A stretch of 64,000 nt of DNA. Origin: Planctomicrobium piriforme. GTDB lineage: Bacteria > Planctomycetota > Planctomycetia > Planctomycetales > Planctomycetaceae. Under the pieces are notes generated by a model. That model was not told where the DNA came from and did no database searches. It saw only the letters and a program-made list of their open reading frames with translations. Below are positions 17,085-25,185 of the stretch, in pieces. Within the stretch, counting starts at the first letter, position 1. The number at the start of each line of letters is the position of its first letter. The translations under genes and the position numbers were made by a program. The stretch covers positions 124,001 to 188,000 of the forward strand of contig NZ_FOQD01000016.1 of NCBI RefSeq assembly GCF_900113665.1, written 5' to 3'.

Positions 17085-17118
17085 AGTTTTCAGTCGTCAG
17101 TGATCAGTTTTCAGTTCG
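17085..17118. repeat. TTTTCAGTCGTCAGT-type repeat
   Basis: AGTTTTCAGTCGTCAGTGAT then CAGTTTTCAGTTC. The same word occurs as an inverted pair at 61541-61655. Confidence 0.7.
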
Positions 17119-17253
17119 AAGTTCAGGAAACGCCAGAGTTCAAAATCTGAAAAACTTGCGTGTTCCGACTACTGACAATCCACTGCTCACTACGGACTAA
17201 TGCCTTCAGATTACCGCATGGCCGGATCGGCCCACAACAAATTCAAGGCGATT

Positions 17254-17445
17254 TCACGCAGCCCGGCGCCGCGATTGTTGGGAATCTTCTGTTTGCACCG
17301 TCATGTCGAACTTCGGAGTCGCAGTTTGGCGATTCGCTGACCGGCTGTAAAAACTGAGCGTCAGGAGACCGTAAGATCCCAGCAGACCGACTGCACATCC
17401 CAGCAGTGCGGTCTGATTGTCTGACAACTGTTGCAGCCAGGCCAT
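17254..17445 (-). CDS. Small single-helix membrane protein
   Basis: A 63-residue protein from ATG 17445, with an excellent GGAAGGA ribosome binding site. It has a short amphipathic start (MAWLQQLSDNQ), one membrane helix (TALLGCAVGLLGSYGLLTLSF) and a polar tail ending in SRRRAA. The strong ribosome binding site and the clean helix/tail layout argue that it is real; the longer in-frame extension upstream is Arg-rich and lacks such a site. Function unknown. Confidence 0.55.
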   Translation of the reverse strand: MAWLQQLSDNQTALLGCAVGLLGSYGLLTLSFYSRSANRQTATPKFDMTVQTEDSQQSRRRAA

Positions 17446-17724
17446 CCTCGGTTCCTTCCGCCAAAATCCGCACTTCGGGCGCAGTCCGGTCCGTCTCGTC
17501 AATGTTTCGGTTGCCGCTCGGCCTCGGATCGACCCCAACTCCAGCCCCGACCGGAAGGAACGGCGAGACGCGCCACCCGCGCAGCTCAAGAAGGGGACAA
17601 CGATTGCCCCCATTGAAACAAAGGTGCCGATTCTACCGGTCATTCGGCAATTGGGCTGTCCTTCTTGCGGTCCCTGCTTTGAAACCCGTCGCGGTTCTTC
17701 CTACACTGTTCCGTTCCGGGAGAT

Positions 17725-17826
17725 GGAAAGCGATCTCCCGCACGGTGGGACCGTGCGAACCAGGTCAGGCGGGAAACCGAGCAGCCTTAAGCATCGCGTT
17801 ACCAGGTGTGCCGGGAGATCGCTTTC
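17725..17826. mobile_element. 102-bp MITE-like element with 15-bp terminal inverted repeats
   Basis: Perfect terminal repeats GAAAGCGATCTCCCG and CGGGAGATCGCTTTC enclose 72 bases without coding capacity. An internal CGCACGGTGGGACCGTGCG hairpin is also present. The form fits a small non-autonomous element, but no transposase or clear target duplication is visible. Confidence 0.6.
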
Positions 17827-17858
17827 TGTAGCCCGGATTCTTTTTTGCGCCCTGAGCG

Positions 17859-17993
17859 AAATTCCAAATCTCAAGCACCAAAAATCAAACAAACCTCAAA
17901 GACCAAATTCCAAAGGCCTGAATTCGCTGTCCGGTTTTGGAATTTGCGATTTGGAACTTGTTTGTGATTTGAGTTTTTAGAGCTTGGAATTTC
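17859..17993. repeat. 135-bp AT-rich imperfect palindrome
   Basis: Outer arms GAAATTCCAA and TTGGAATTTC enclose further complementary segments (CCAAATTCCAAA/TTTTGGAATTTG). It belongs with similar A/T-rich palindromes at 26792-26911 and 52711-52773, which share the layout but use GAAATCCGAAGCACGAA-type arms. Confidence 0.75.
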
Positions 17994-17997
17994 CCGC

Positions 17998-18627
17998 TCA
18001 GTGCCGTGCTTCGGGCTGGCCCGCTACTTGAGAATAGGGCGGCAGCGTCTGGCCTGCTGGCTTCGCTTCTGCGGGAGTAGTTGCGGCTTCAGGCGGCTTC
18101 TCAGCGACGATTGCCGGTGCGACTTTGGGCGGAATCTTCAATTCCATTCCCACCTGCAAACGATCCGGACTGCCCAGCAGTTCCTGATTTGCTTCGTAGA
18201 TCTCCAGGAACCGGGCACTGCTCCCCAGGAATTTGCTGGCGAGACCTGAGAGAGTATCACCCGGCAACACCCGATAGGTTTTGACCTGAGCTTCGGCGTT
18301 TGCCGCAGGGGCGACAGAAGCAGCCACCGCCACCGTCGGGGTTTCCACGACAGGCGGGCTGATGGGATTCGGGGGCGGAACCACCGGGCCGACCGGCTGT
18401 TCGGCGGTGTTCGGCTCGTGTGTGACGACTTGCTGTGGGGCTGCGTCCGCGGGCTTTGGCTGATAGGCCCTGATTGGCAGGAAATCCAGATCCGAGTCGG
18501 CGATCGGTTCAGGAACTTCCAATTTCGGCCATGCCGTCGGTTCTGGTTGACGCGGAAAACAGAACGCGACCGCAAAGCCGATCACTAACATGCCCAAGGC
18601 CAGGCCGAGTTTTGCATCGTGCCGCAT
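17998..18627 (-). CDS. Membrane-anchored LysM protein
   Basis: A 209-residue protein from ATG 18627. It starts with a signal-anchor (KLGLALGMLVIGFAVAFCF). A Pro-rich linker follows, and a single LysM domain at about residues 117-165 contains TYRVLPGDTLSGLASKFLGS and LQVGMELKIP. LysM modules bind N-acetylglucosamine-containing polymers such as peptidoglycan, so the protein probably sits at the cell wall. The tail is Pro/Ala-rich. An upstream extension to 18825 is possible but reads as non-protein and would bury the anchor. No catalytic domain is present, so it is likely structural or an adaptor. Confidence 0.85.
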   Translation of the reverse strand: MRHDAKLGLALGMLVIGFAVAFCFPRQPEPTAWPKLEVPEPIADSDLDFLPIRAYQPKPADAAPQQVVTHEPNTAEQPVGPVVPPPNPISPPVVETPTVAVAASVAPAANAEAQVKTYRVLPGDTLSGLASKFLGSSARFLEIYEANQELLGSPDRLQVGMELKIPPKVAPAIVAEKPPEAATTPAEAKPAGQTLPPYSQVAGQPEARH

Positions 18628-18852
18628 GTGAGTGATTCTGTCACGTAAGTCAGCATTCGGTCCCGCGGAACGCAGCGCCCAGCAAGGAAACGTCACACCC
18701 CTGATTTCGGCAGAATTCGCCGAACACAGTAGCCCTGGAGCCTCGAATGGAACGCAGAGTCGCAATTCCTGCCGGTGCGTTCCGATAAGAACGGATGTTT
18801 TGGCTGTGCGGCGAAGAGCGGCCATTCACCCCGGAAGATCAAGAAACACTTG

Positions 18853-20040
18853 CTAACGCGTCGTGCTCTGATGACAGCTCTGACCATTGGCAAACTCAAT
18901 CACAGTATCAATTGCCGTCTGCATCTGGTCACGGTCAATCTCATGGACATCGATCTTTGAACCGATCGCGGTCAGCATCGTCACCGTCAGCCGACCGCCC
19001 AGGTGCTGGCGGAATTCTTCCAGCCCTGCAAACAGCACGCTGGTGTCGAGCAACGCCGGATGAAACAGCGTCATCCCCAGATTCTGCAGACAGTTTAATA
19101 CCCGTTGAGCGTCCGCTGGCGGGAAGCCGTGGACGAGCGATGAATACACGGTGTCGATCGCCACGCCGATCGCCACCGCTTCGCCGTGTCGCAGCTCGAA
19201 TTTGGTCATCGGCTCCAGCTTGTGGGCCGACCAGTGACCATAATCCAGCGGTCGAGCTTCCAATGCTTCGAACGGATCGCCGCCGCGGGTGATGTGCTCC
19301 AGATGCAGTTCGGCAGAGCGACGAATGACCGCCCGAGCAGCAGCCGGTTCGCGATCGCGAATCTGCTCTGCCCAGTTTTCGATCCGGGCAAATTCCCCGG
19401 CATCTTTGAGCAGGGCGACTTTCACCGCTTCCGAGAACCCGCAACGATAGTCGCGATCTGGCAGCGTCGAGAGCAGGGTGTCGTCGTTGATGACGGCCCA
19501 GGGAACGGCAAACGTGCCGACCCAGTTCTTCTTCTCGAACAGGTTCACGCTGTTTTTGACGCCGACGCCCGAGTCGGCTTGTGCCAGCGTCGTGGTCGGC
19601 AGCCGGATGAGACGGATGCCGCGATGCGAAATCGCCGCCGCGAAACCGACCGCATCCAGCACTGCGCCGCCTCCAATGACGATGACATAACTGCGACGGT
19701 CGAGATCGGCGGCGTTAATGCACTTCAGCATCCGTTCGAGGATGTGAATGTCATTCTTGACCGCTTCTCCCCCGGGGCAGATCTGCACATTGCCCGGCAT
19801 CGACATCCGGTCGCGGTGCCGGTTCACGAACCCGCGAATCCGTGCGACGAGTTGCGGCTGGGCCTGTGCGACCTGATCGTCGACCCAGAATTGCACGCGG
19901 GGCGCGGTCTCGCCGGATGCTTCGATGAGGTTCAGCAAAACCGCTTCATCCGCGCCGAACACATCGTGCGTGAACCGCAGCCGATGCCGAAACGGGACGG
20001 AGAAGGTGATGTCGGTCGAATCGTGTTCTGGAGCGCTCAT
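18853..20040 (-). CDS. 3-dehydroquinate synthase-like sugar phosphate cyclase (EboD-like)
   Basis: A 395-residue member of the dehydroquinate synthase/sugar phosphate cyclase family, NAD- and divalent-metal-dependent. Visible signatures are VIVIGGGAVLDAVGFAAA (NAD-binding glycine-rich loop), RLIRLPTTTLAQADSGVGVK (substrate loop), the EAVKVALLKD segment and the metal-ligand histidines in LDYGHWSAHKLE and LRHGEAVAIGVAID. The N-terminus (TFSVPFRHRLRFTHDVF) is more like EboD-type cyclases of the ebo cluster than like AroB; that is recalled similarity and not a search. No other ebo genes are adjacent. It could make a cyclitol precursor. Start chosen at ATG 20040; ATG-like starts up to 20082 exist. 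Confidence 0.75.
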   Translation of the reverse strand: MSAPEHDSTDITFSVPFRHRLRFTHDVFGADEAVLLNLIEASGETAPRVQFWVDDQVAQAQPQLVARIRGFVNRHRDRMSMPGNVQICPGGEAVKNDIHILERMLKCINAADLDRRSYVIVIGGGAVLDAVGFAAAISHRGIRLIRLPTTTLAQADSGVGVKNSVNLFEKKNWVGTFAVPWAVINDDTLLSTLPDRDYRCGFSEAVKVALLKDAGEFARIENWAEQIRDREPAAARAVIRRSAELHLEHITRGGDPFEALEARPLDYGHWSAHKLEPMTKFELRHGEAVAIGVAIDTVYSSLVHGFPPADAQRVLNCLQNLGMTLFHPALLDTSVLFAGLEEFRQHLGGRLTVTMLTAIGSKIDVHEIDRDQMQTAIDTVIEFANGQSCHQSTTR

Positions 20041-20176
20041 TCGAATCGGCGGGCATTGTCTGGCGGCGGGACACTGGTCCAAAGGCCGATGGCCTTCAGA
20101 GCAAACAGATCAACGGTCGCTATTCAGTGTGCGTCAATCGCAGACCGAATTCAATGCCGCGGGGCGTAGAGATGCA

Positions 20177-20256
20177 ATTGTCCCGGACGCCGAACCATCC
20201 CTGCTCGGAAAATCGGCACTCAATATTCCAACGAGAAGCCGAGCGTCCGGGACAAT
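20177..20256. mobile_element. 80-bp inverted-repeat element, unit 1
   Basis: Ends ATTGTCCCGGACGC and GCGTCCGGGACAAT are perfect inverted repeats; the interior includes CATCCCTGCTCGGAAAATCG. A second 80-bp unit starts 22 bases downstream in the same orientation. The units have identical ends and diverged interiors. Confidence 0.75.
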
Positions 20257-20278
20257 TCCCAAGGGCGACGCTTTTTTT

Positions 20279-20358
20279 ATTGTCCCGGACGCTGAATCAT
20301 CCCTGCTCCGAAAATCGGTCCTCAGCATTTCAGGTGACAACAGAGCGTCCGGGACAAT
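20279..20358. mobile_element. 80-bp inverted-repeat element, unit 2
   Basis: Same size, ends and orientation as the unit at 20177; the interior matches at CATCCCTGCTCCGAAAATCG and then differs. The unit ends five bases before the stop codon of the minus-strand oxidoreductase at 20364. Confidence 0.75.
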
Positions 20359-20363
20359 CACTG

Positions 20364-21677
20364 TCACCCGACTTCGAATCCGGCCCGCTGTTCGCGCTTC
20401 AGCAGGGCATTGGCCTGGGCGTCGCCGGGGAATTCTTCCTGCACCGGATCCCATTTCACCTGTCGACCGAGCTTCATCGAAATGTTGCCCAGGTGGCAGA
20501 CGGAAATGCTGCGGTGCTGTCCCTGCACATCGGAAATCGTCTGGCGTCGGGATTGGACGCAGTCGAAGAAATTCCCCATGTGATTGATGATGGCATCCAG
20601 CTTGCCTGCACGTTCCGGGCGATCGTGATTGTCGTAATCGTAGACGTTGAACTGCTCGCGGCTGAGCGGGCGGGTGGCGAGGTCTTCGACCGGTTTCCCC
20701 TGAATGTTCTCGCGGTTCACAAACACGCGGCCGTCGGTCCCGGTGAACATGATGCCGTTGCGGCCATGGTCGGCGACGGTCAGTTCCACGCCGTTGCCAA
20801 ACTTGTAACGGGCGGAAAAGTCGATCGGCACGTTGTAACCGTCGGTGACGTTCGGATAGGTCGCGACCCCTTCGATTTCGACCGGGTCATCGTTGATGGC
20901 CCAACGGGCGATATCGACATGGTGAGCGCCCCAGTCGGTCATCTGGCCGCCTGAGTATTCCTGCCACCAGCGGAATGTGTAATGGCAACGTTCCTGGATG
21001 TAGGGAACGTCCGGCGTCTGCCCTTGCCACAAGTTCCAGTTCAGGTTTTTCGGGACTGGGGTTTTCTCGAAGGGCCCGCCTACCACGTCTTTGCCGAGGA
21101 CCACTTCCACCTGTTGCAACTCGCCGAGCCGTCCCTGACGGACCAGTTCGACCGCGAGGCGAAACCGGTGATCGCTGCGTTGCCAGGAACCCACTTGCAC
21201 GACGCGACCGGTCTCCTGCACCGCTTTGGTGATGTGCTTTCCTTCATCGATCGTGAGCGTGAGCGGCTTCTCACAATAAACGTCTTTACCTGCGAGACAG
21301 GCGTCGATCAGCATTTTGGCGTGCCAGTGATCCGGCGTGCCGATCAGCACGACATCGACGTCCTTCCTTTTGAGTAGATCGCGATAGTCTTCGAAGATCT
21401 GCGGCGTGCTGCCAAAGCTCGCCCGAGCCTGTTCACGCACATGCCGGTCGACGTCGCAGACGGCCACGATATCGCCGTATTCCCTGGCCTTCTCAGTAAT
21501 CACTGTTCCCTGATACCGCAGGCCAATGGCTCCCACACCGAGCCGAGAGTTCGGAGAGCGGGGCTTGTCTTCGCTGCGGGCGGTATTCACGAACAGAGCC
21601 GGCGCCAGCGATGTTGCTACGCCTAGCCCAGCGGATGTTTGCAGGAACGAACGTCGAGACCGGGACATCTTTGGCAT
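20364..21677 (-). CDS. Tat-exported GFO/IDH/MocA-family oxidoreductase
   Basis: A 437-residue paralogue of the genes at 6118 and 60118. The twin-arginine signal is SRSRRSFLQTSAGLGVATSL. The dinucleotide-binding domain follows (the Rossmann segment LGVGAIGLRYQG is slightly degenerate), with IGTPDHWHAKM and the CEKPLTLT motif. The C-terminal substrate domain contains GGQMTDWGAHHVDIARWA, a segment common in exported planctomycete members. ATG 21677 has AGGATG at good spacing. Substrate unknown, probably a sugar or cyclitol derivative in the periplasm. Two tandem 80-bp inverted repeats lie immediately downstream. Confidence 0.9.
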   Translation of the reverse strand: MPKMSRSRRSFLQTSAGLGVATSLAPALFVNTARSEDKPRSPNSRLGVGAIGLRYQGTVITEKAREYGDIVAVCDVDRHVREQARASFGSTPQIFEDYRDLLKRKDVDVVLIGTPDHWHAKMLIDACLAGKDVYCEKPLTLTIDEGKHITKAVQETGRVVQVGSWQRSDHRFRLAVELVRQGRLGELQQVEVVLGKDVVGGPFEKTPVPKNLNWNLWQGQTPDVPYIQERCHYTFRWWQEYSGGQMTDWGAHHVDIARWAINDDPVEIEGVATYPNVTDGYNVPIDFSARYKFGNGVELTVADHGRNGIMFTGTDGRVFVNRENIQGKPVEDLATRPLSREQFNVYDYDNHDRPERAGKLDAIINHMGNFFDCVQSRRQTISDVQGQHRSISVCHLGNISMKLGRQVKWDPVQEEFPGDAQANALLKREQRAGFEVG

Positions 21678-21862
21678 ACGAGCATCCTGATGCGTGACGA
21701 TATTTCGAAATCAAATTTCCAGATACAATCATGCGCAAGTTGATGCGTCTTGTAAAGCAATTCCTCCAAACCGACCGGAAAATCCGGTTTGATCGACACC
21801 GTACAGCGCTGGAGGCTAGACTTCCCCGACAGGAGACTTTCACGCCTTTAGAAGCGACAACC

Positions 21863-22117
21863 ATGGCTGGTTACAACACATACGACCCGCGACTCGAATC
21901 GCTTGTCGTCGAAACTCGAACGGCGTGGGAGCCGGAATTTTCGGGCGTTTCGCCTGAAGAAAAACGCTCGGTCGCCAAAGAACTGCAAAGTCATCCCGCT
22001 CTCGCGACGAAGATCGCGTACGAACGAACTCACACCGGCTTCATCCGGCACCTCACCGTCACCGCCGCCGATCTGGCACGGCTCGGACGGAATGCTGTTA
22101 CCGGCGCGCTAACATGA
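21863..22117 (+). CDS. Small protein coupled to the downstream esterase
   Basis: An 84-residue protein from ATG 21863: it starts MAGYNTYDPRLESLVVETRT and ends LARLGRNAVTGALT. It is charged and globular, with no signal or membrane helix. Its TGA overlaps the ATG of the next gene in an ATGA arrangement (22114-22117), so the two are probably translated together. I do not recognise a family. The frame is open further upstream to 21731, but that part is Arg-rich and precedes a plausible start. Its coupling to a secreted esterase suggests a related role, unproven. Confidence 0.6.
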   Translation: MAGYNTYDPRLESLVVETRTAWEPEFSGVSPEEKRSVAKELQSHPALATKIAYERTHTGFIRHLTVTAADLARLGRNAVTGALT

Positions 22118-24450
22118 CGGGGCTACCGCTGCGACACGTCGCTGTCGCCCTCCTCGCCATCGTCTGTTGGCTCAGTTCGGTCCGCAATGCCGTCGCGGAG
22201 ACCATCGACTGCGCAGGTCTTCCCCCCGGATTTCAACTGCGAACGATCACGGACGAATCCGGCACGCACCGCTACGCCCTCTTCCTCCCCCGGAACTACA
22301 CGCCTGACAAGAAATGGCCTGTCGTGCTGTTTCTGCATGGAGCAGGCGAGAAAGGGACAGACGGTCTGATGCCCCTGTCCGGGACGTTCGCCGTCGCTCT
22401 TGAGAAATGGCCGGACGCTCCTTTCATCGCCGTCTTTCCGCAATGCGAAGATGTGACCGGACGCTCGCTGACGGGCTGGCTCGCGGCGAATCCCGATGGA
22501 CAACGGGCGATGCAGGTGTTGCGCGGCGTCGAGCAGGAGTTCTCCGTCGACCCCAATCATCGTGTCCTCGTCGGGTGGTCGATGGGGGGCTACGGCGCCT
22601 GGTATCTGGCGGCCGCTCACCCGAAACACTGGTCCGCGGTGCTGACGCTCGCCGGCGGAGCGGTCCCCGGCACGATCGATCTCAAGGAGCTCGCCGCGGC
22701 ACGGACTCCCGTCTGGGCCATCAGCGGGAAAGATGATCCATTGGTCTCGTACAGAGCCTCACAGGAGTTGATTGCACAACTCAATCAACTTGGCGGGCGG
22801 GGAACCTATACCCTGTTGGATCCCGCCGGTCATAACATCTGCCCCGAGGTCTTTGCCTCCCGTCAGACGTTCGATTGGTTGCTGCAGCCAGACTCCATCC
22901 AGCCGGACTCAATTTCCTTCCAGCATCTCACTCCCCTCCCCATCCGGACGAAGTTTTTTCGACAATGTCAGGTGCAAGCCCGACGCATCCCCGACGTGCT
23001 TGGCATCCGGCTTGGGAACGAAGCCCTGGCCGATCTCGCTCCGGAACTGCCGACGATCATTCCGCGCGAGTCATTGGAAGGCCGCTTGCCTGATATTCGG
23101 AAACAACTGGGCTCTGCCAACGATCCCTGGAACGTCGTCCTCGCGGACGTCACCTATCGCTGCACGGTCGAAAAATGCTGGCTACATGCCATTTCCGGGG
23201 GACGCCTGGGAGTGGAGTTCCAGTTTCAACCGCTGGAACTGTCAATCGGTCAGACGACGCTCGAGAGCGCAAAGCACTCGGCAAAAGCGGGGCGCGTCAG
23301 CGTGAAGATCGGACTGAGAAAGCCAGCCGTTCTCAAGCTGGAAGTTCAGCCGGCGATGGTCGACGGGCGTCTGGATCTGAAGTTACTTCGCAAGTCGTTC
23401 CAATTTGATGACGGCAATTGGTACATCTCCCCGCCTGAGGAAATTGAAGTCCGCTCGCCGGTCTTCACCAGCGACCAGATGACGACCGGTCTCATCGGCA
23501 GCCTGTACGGCAGCCGCCAGCAGATCATTGATGAAGTCCTGATGGTCGTTCCCCGACTGCTCGAAACGGTCGAACAACAGATGACCGCGCGGCCTGCCCC
23601 CGAACTCGCACGGGTGCTGTCGCCACTGCCGGTGCTGATTCCCGAAATCGAAGTCGGTCCGTCACACATCTCGACTGACGCTCACGGAGTCTCACTGATT
23701 TGCGATGTGTTCGCACTCTCCCGCACATCGGATGCCCCGCTGCCCGTCCAGCATCCGCTCGACCTCAACAGCCTGACTCAGTGCGATGATCTGCAAATGC
23801 AGGTCGCACTCGAAACGATCACACGGCTCTCCACCGTCAGCGTCGAACAGAACGCGGCTCAGGTGAACGTACTCGATATTTCAGACGAGAAGTTTGCCGT
23901 CCTGGCCGACCCGATGCGGATGCAACAGGTGCTGCCCGAACTCGACGGCACACAAACCGGCAGACTGCGAACCGTGTTGCGGCTGTTGAGTCCTCTGGTG
24001 CTGGCGACAACAACCAAGAGCAGCGAAGTCGCCGACATGGAGTTTCGACTCTCCGCCGAGAAGGTTGCTCTCGACTTCTATGATGAACGGGCTTCGGGAC
24101 CAGCACGGCCGATTGGACGAGTCGTTTTCTCGCTGGCACAACCGATTACTTTGAGACAGTCTCAAGCCGACCAGCAGATCAACGTCACCTGGCAGGATCG
24201 CTGCGACGTTGTCTTTCTCTCCGGCGAAGCACTCGCGGGCAGCGCGGTTCCCAAAGTGAACGGCCCTGAATTCGAAACCATGTTTCGCGCCGCCTGGCTC
24301 AGTTGGGGGGCCGAACATGGCTCGCAGGCGATGTCGACAGAAGTCAGCCAGATCGGCAACATGCGCATTCGCTTGAAGCGGCTGGAATCGGCCGACGGCG
24401 ATCTGCGGTTCGAACTCGATACGGTCTCAGGCCGGGACGGCGGCGGTTGA
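22114..24450 (+). CDS. Secreted alpha/beta-hydrolase (esterase) with a long C-terminal domain of unknown function
   Basis: A 778-residue protein. Residues 1-28 are a signal peptide (NAVAE boundary). Residues about 45-258 are an alpha/beta-hydrolase of the polyhydroxybutyrate-depolymerase/feruloyl-esterase type: an oxyanion loop VVLFLHGAGEKG, nucleophile Ser156 in GWSMGG, acid Asp207 or Asp208 in SGKDDPL, and His240 in DPAGHN. The remaining 500 residues are beta-rich and carry no motif I recognise. Much of it is hydrophilic, with GSLYGSRQQIIDEVLMVVPR near 470. A large unknown domain attached to a small catalytic unit suggests binding to a polymer or surface. The start overlaps the preceding stop (ATGA). 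Confidence 0.8.
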   Translation: MTGLPLRHVAVALLAIVCWLSSVRNAVAETIDCAGLPPGFQLRTITDESGTHRYALFLPRNYTPDKKWPVVLFLHGAGEKGTDGLMPLSGTFAVALEKWPDAPFIAVFPQCEDVTGRSLTGWLAANPDGQRAMQVLRGVEQEFSVDPNHRVLVGWSMGGYGAWYLAAAHPKHWSAVLTLAGGAVPGTIDLKELAAARTPVWAISGKDDPLVSYRASQELIAQLNQLGGRGTYTLLDPAGHNICPEVFASRQTFDWLLQPDSIQPDSISFQHLTPLPIRTKFFRQCQVQARRIPDVLGIRLGNEALADLAPELPTIIPRESLEGRLPDIRKQLGSANDPWNVVLADVTYRCTVEKCWLHAISGGRLGVEFQFQPLELSIGQTTLESAKHSAKAGRVSVKIGLRKPAVLKLEVQPAMVDGRLDLKLLRKSFQFDDGNWYISPPEEIEVRSPVFTSDQMTTGLIGSLYGSRQQIIDEVLMVVPRLLETVEQQMTARPAPELARVLSPLPVLIPEIEVGPSHISTDAHGVSLICDVFALSRTSDAPLPVQHPLDLNSLTQCDDLQMQVALETITRLSTVSVEQNAAQVNVLDISDEKFAVLADPMRMQQVLPELDGTQTGRLRTVLRLLSPLVLATTTKSSEVADMEFRLSAEKVALDFYDERASGPARPIGRVVFSLAQPITLRQSQADQQINVTWQDRCDVVFLSGEALAGSAVPKVNGPEFETMFRAAWLSWGAEHGSQAMSTEVSQIGNMRIRLKRLESADGDLRFELDTVSGRDGGG

Positions 24451-24603
24451 GGTCGTGCCTGATCTGCACGCCGCAACGTCTGTGCCGGGTGTTTGGGTAA
24501 AAGAAACGGGGGCGAAGTTCGACTTTGCCGTGTGTCGAAGTTGTATGCACACACGGTCGTGTCTGACACGCAATTTCGTTCCCACCCCAGCATTGAGGCT
24601 CCG

Positions 24604-24789
24604 ATGAAACGCTACATTCTGATTGCACTGACCGCACTCGCCCTGATGTCCCTGGCTCCGACTGTTCAGGCTGCCGGCCGCAGCACAGCCAGCGTCAATC
24701 GCGCCGAGCGGAATGGGGTGTTCGCCCGGATGATGGAACTGGAACGTCGAAAAAACGCCGCGATCCGCCGCGCCCTCGGCTGGGAATAA
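24604..24789 (+). CDS. Small secreted peptide
   Basis: A 61-residue protein from ATG 24604. The signal peptide is MKRYILIALTALALMSLAPT, with cleavage near VQAAG. The mature peptide is only about 37 residues, basic and Arg-rich (SVNRAERNGVFARMMELERR then KNAAIRRALGWE). It is predicted to be amphipathic helical and has no cysteine. Being exported, very short and cationic, it could be a peptide with surface or antimicrobial activity, or a structural peptide; I cannot decide. A terminator-like hairpin follows at 24926. It does not overlap any other coding sequence. Confidence 0.6.
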   Translation: MKRYILIALTALALMSLAPTVQAAGRSTASVNRAERNGVFARMMELERRKNAAIRRALGWE

Positions 24790-24925
24790 TCCCGGTCCCG
24801 GGGGATTGAGGCGGCGTAGGATTACTGATCGATCCTGAGATCGAGTTCCGCCGCCGGTCGATTCCCCTCAAGAAACACTCAAGTCCCGCGACGGTCCGCC
24901 TGCCGTCATGGTCCACCGGCTTTCG

Positions 24926-24960
24926 ACGCCCGCCCTCACCAGGACGGGCGTTTTTCTTTT
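24926..24960 (+). terminator. Rho-independent terminator-like hairpin
   Basis: ACGCCCG(C)CC and GG(A)CGGGCGT flank a TCACCA loop and are followed by TTTTTCTTTT. It lies about 140 bases after the small secreted peptide gene. Confidence 0.75.
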
Positions 24961-25079
24961 CCGGCACCGAGGTCCCGGACAATCGGACTGTTCCGCAGGA
25001 ATCTCCCCGTCTGGGAAAGATTTTCAGGTCGCGGCGACGTGTCCAACAGTGACGGGAGGCCTGCGCAGACAGGGGAAAA

Positions 25080-25120
25080 ACCGGGTCGGCACAGGGGGTC
25101 CGGTGGTAATCCGACCCGGT
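25080..25120. promoter_or_regulatory. Inverted repeat in the purF leader region
   Basis: ACCGGGTCGG and CCGACCCGGT are perfectly complementary 10-mers separated by 21 bases, ending 65 bases before the purF start. No U run follows, so it may be an operator or an mRNA hairpin rather than a terminator. Confidence 0.4.
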
Positions 25121-25185
25121 CACGATAAGATACTGGTGTCCCCACCGATCGCTTCGTCCCTCCCACGTCATTGGATGACCCTTTG

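Larger units (their letters stand above)
17446..17997. other. Gene-free 550-base region with two inverted-repeat elements
   Basis: Holds a 102-bp element with 15-bp terminal inverted repeats (17725-17826) and a 135-bp imperfect palindrome (17859-17993). Short reading frames on both strands are explained by these repeats or lack protein character. Confidence 0.65.
24790..25185. other. Intergenic region upstream of purF
   Basis: Holds a terminator-like hairpin (24926-24960) and a 10-bp inverted repeat (25080-25120) close to purF. No gene is supported. Confidence 0.6.

Noticed and set aside
25080..25120. Purine riboswitch upstream of purF
   Set aside because: Only a simple inverted repeat is present; none of the conserved junction sequences of purine riboswitches is visible.
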